From Bacteroidota bacterium (GTDB lineage Bacteria > Bacteroidota > Bacteroidia > Chitinophagales > LD1), in NCBI GenBank assembly GCA_947457525.1, contig CANGXE010000137.1, positions 1-5,333 of the forward strand: a DNA stretch of 5,333 nucleotides. Direction: 5' to 3'. The notes beneath the pieces are model-generated. The model was given only the letters and a program-made list of their open reading frames with translations. It was not told the DNA's origin and made no database searches. Position numbers and translations under genes: made by a program. Of this stretch, positions 5,049 to 5,333 are shown one piece after another. Position 1 is the stretch's first letter; each line of letters opens with the position of its first letter.

Positions 5049-5333
5049 ATGCCGTTTAAGTCACGTTCATTGCGCTTCGCTTCATTTCTATGGGTTATAG
5101 TTGTAGGCTTGTGCTTCGCTGGTTGCAACAAACACCGATTGCTAGATGAAGTACGTCCTATTGAGAATCATCAATGGAATTATGCCGATGTAAAATCGTT
5201 TGATGTAGAGATTTCGGACACTGCGCAAACCTATTCAATCTACATTAACCTCCGCCACTCGTTCCAATTTGAATGGCGCAACCTTTGGGTAAATATCACG
5301 ACCACTTTCCCGAACGGAAAAGAATATACCAAA
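5049..5333 (+). CDS. gldH: GldH-like gliding motility lipoprotein, 3' end cut by window edge
   Basis: GldH is an envelope lipoprotein needed for gliding in Flavobacterium johnsoniae, and homologues also occur in non-gliding Bacteroidota. The 95 codons present cover the N-terminal part of a protein that is usually about 160 residues (from memory). A basic start (MPFKSRSLRF) and a hydrophobic stretch lead to the lipobox FAGC, with C26 as the lipidated residue. Mature sequence begins CNKHRLLDEVRPIENHQWNY, followed by the beta-rich YSIYINLRHS and a FPNG turn (87-90), as expected for GldH. The residues just after C26 are basic, not the acidic surface-export signal known for some Bacteroidota lipoproteins, so the mature protein probably faces the periplasm (inference). 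ATG 5049 lies 1 bp after the ricT stop, so translation may be coupled. The call rests on these features and on the holB-ricT-gldH order I recall from Bacteroidota genomes. Confidence 0.82.
   Translation, partial: MPFKSRSLRFASFLWVIVVGLCFAGCNKHRLLDEVRPIENHQWNYADVKSFDVEISDTAQTYSIYINLRHSFQFEWRNLWVNITTTFPNGKEYTK

Overview
The window looks like ordinary chromosomal DNA from a member of the Bacteroidota. The evidence is the gene set and order: a Bacteroidota-type homogentisate dioxygenase, a clamp-loader delta-prime gene followed by a RicT/PSP1-domain gene and then a GldH gliding lipoprotein. Starts lack clear Shine-Dalgarno sequences, and promoter-like TAnnTTTG motifs precede some genes. All calls come from reading the translations and recalling families. 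No database search was run.

The left part (1-2059) is on the minus strand. It holds hmgA (homogentisate 1,2-dioxygenase, tyrosine/phenylalanine catabolism), whose 3' end runs off the window. About 65 bp upstream lies a 302-codon glycosyltransferase-like gene of unknown substrate. The gap between them contains a small GAAA-loop hairpin and a good match to the Bacteroidota promoter (TTTG, 19 bp, TAGTTTTG) for hmgA.

The right part (2127-5333) is on the plus strand and reads as a compact cluster. It runs from a Cys-type glutathione peroxidase-family enzyme, to holB (overlapping it by 11 bp), a 109-bp gap with competing inverted repeats, then ricT, and gldH (1 bp after the ricT stop, cut by the window edge). 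The two halves diverge from a 67-bp intergenic region.

The genes combine unrelated housekeeping roles: peroxide detoxification, DNA replication, probable RNA metabolism and envelope/gliding. The holB-ricT pairing is also seen in Bacillus (holB-yaaT). I see no mobile element, CRISPR array, tRNA/rRNA, toxin-antitoxin or defence locus, and no clear previously undescribed system. The points most worth a second look are the extra N-terminal cysteine tail and basic Asn/Lys/Pro tail of RicT, the potential pseudoknot or switching RNA upstream of ricT, the back-to-back hairpins at the 5' end of the glycosyltransferase gene, and the very short predicted leaders.
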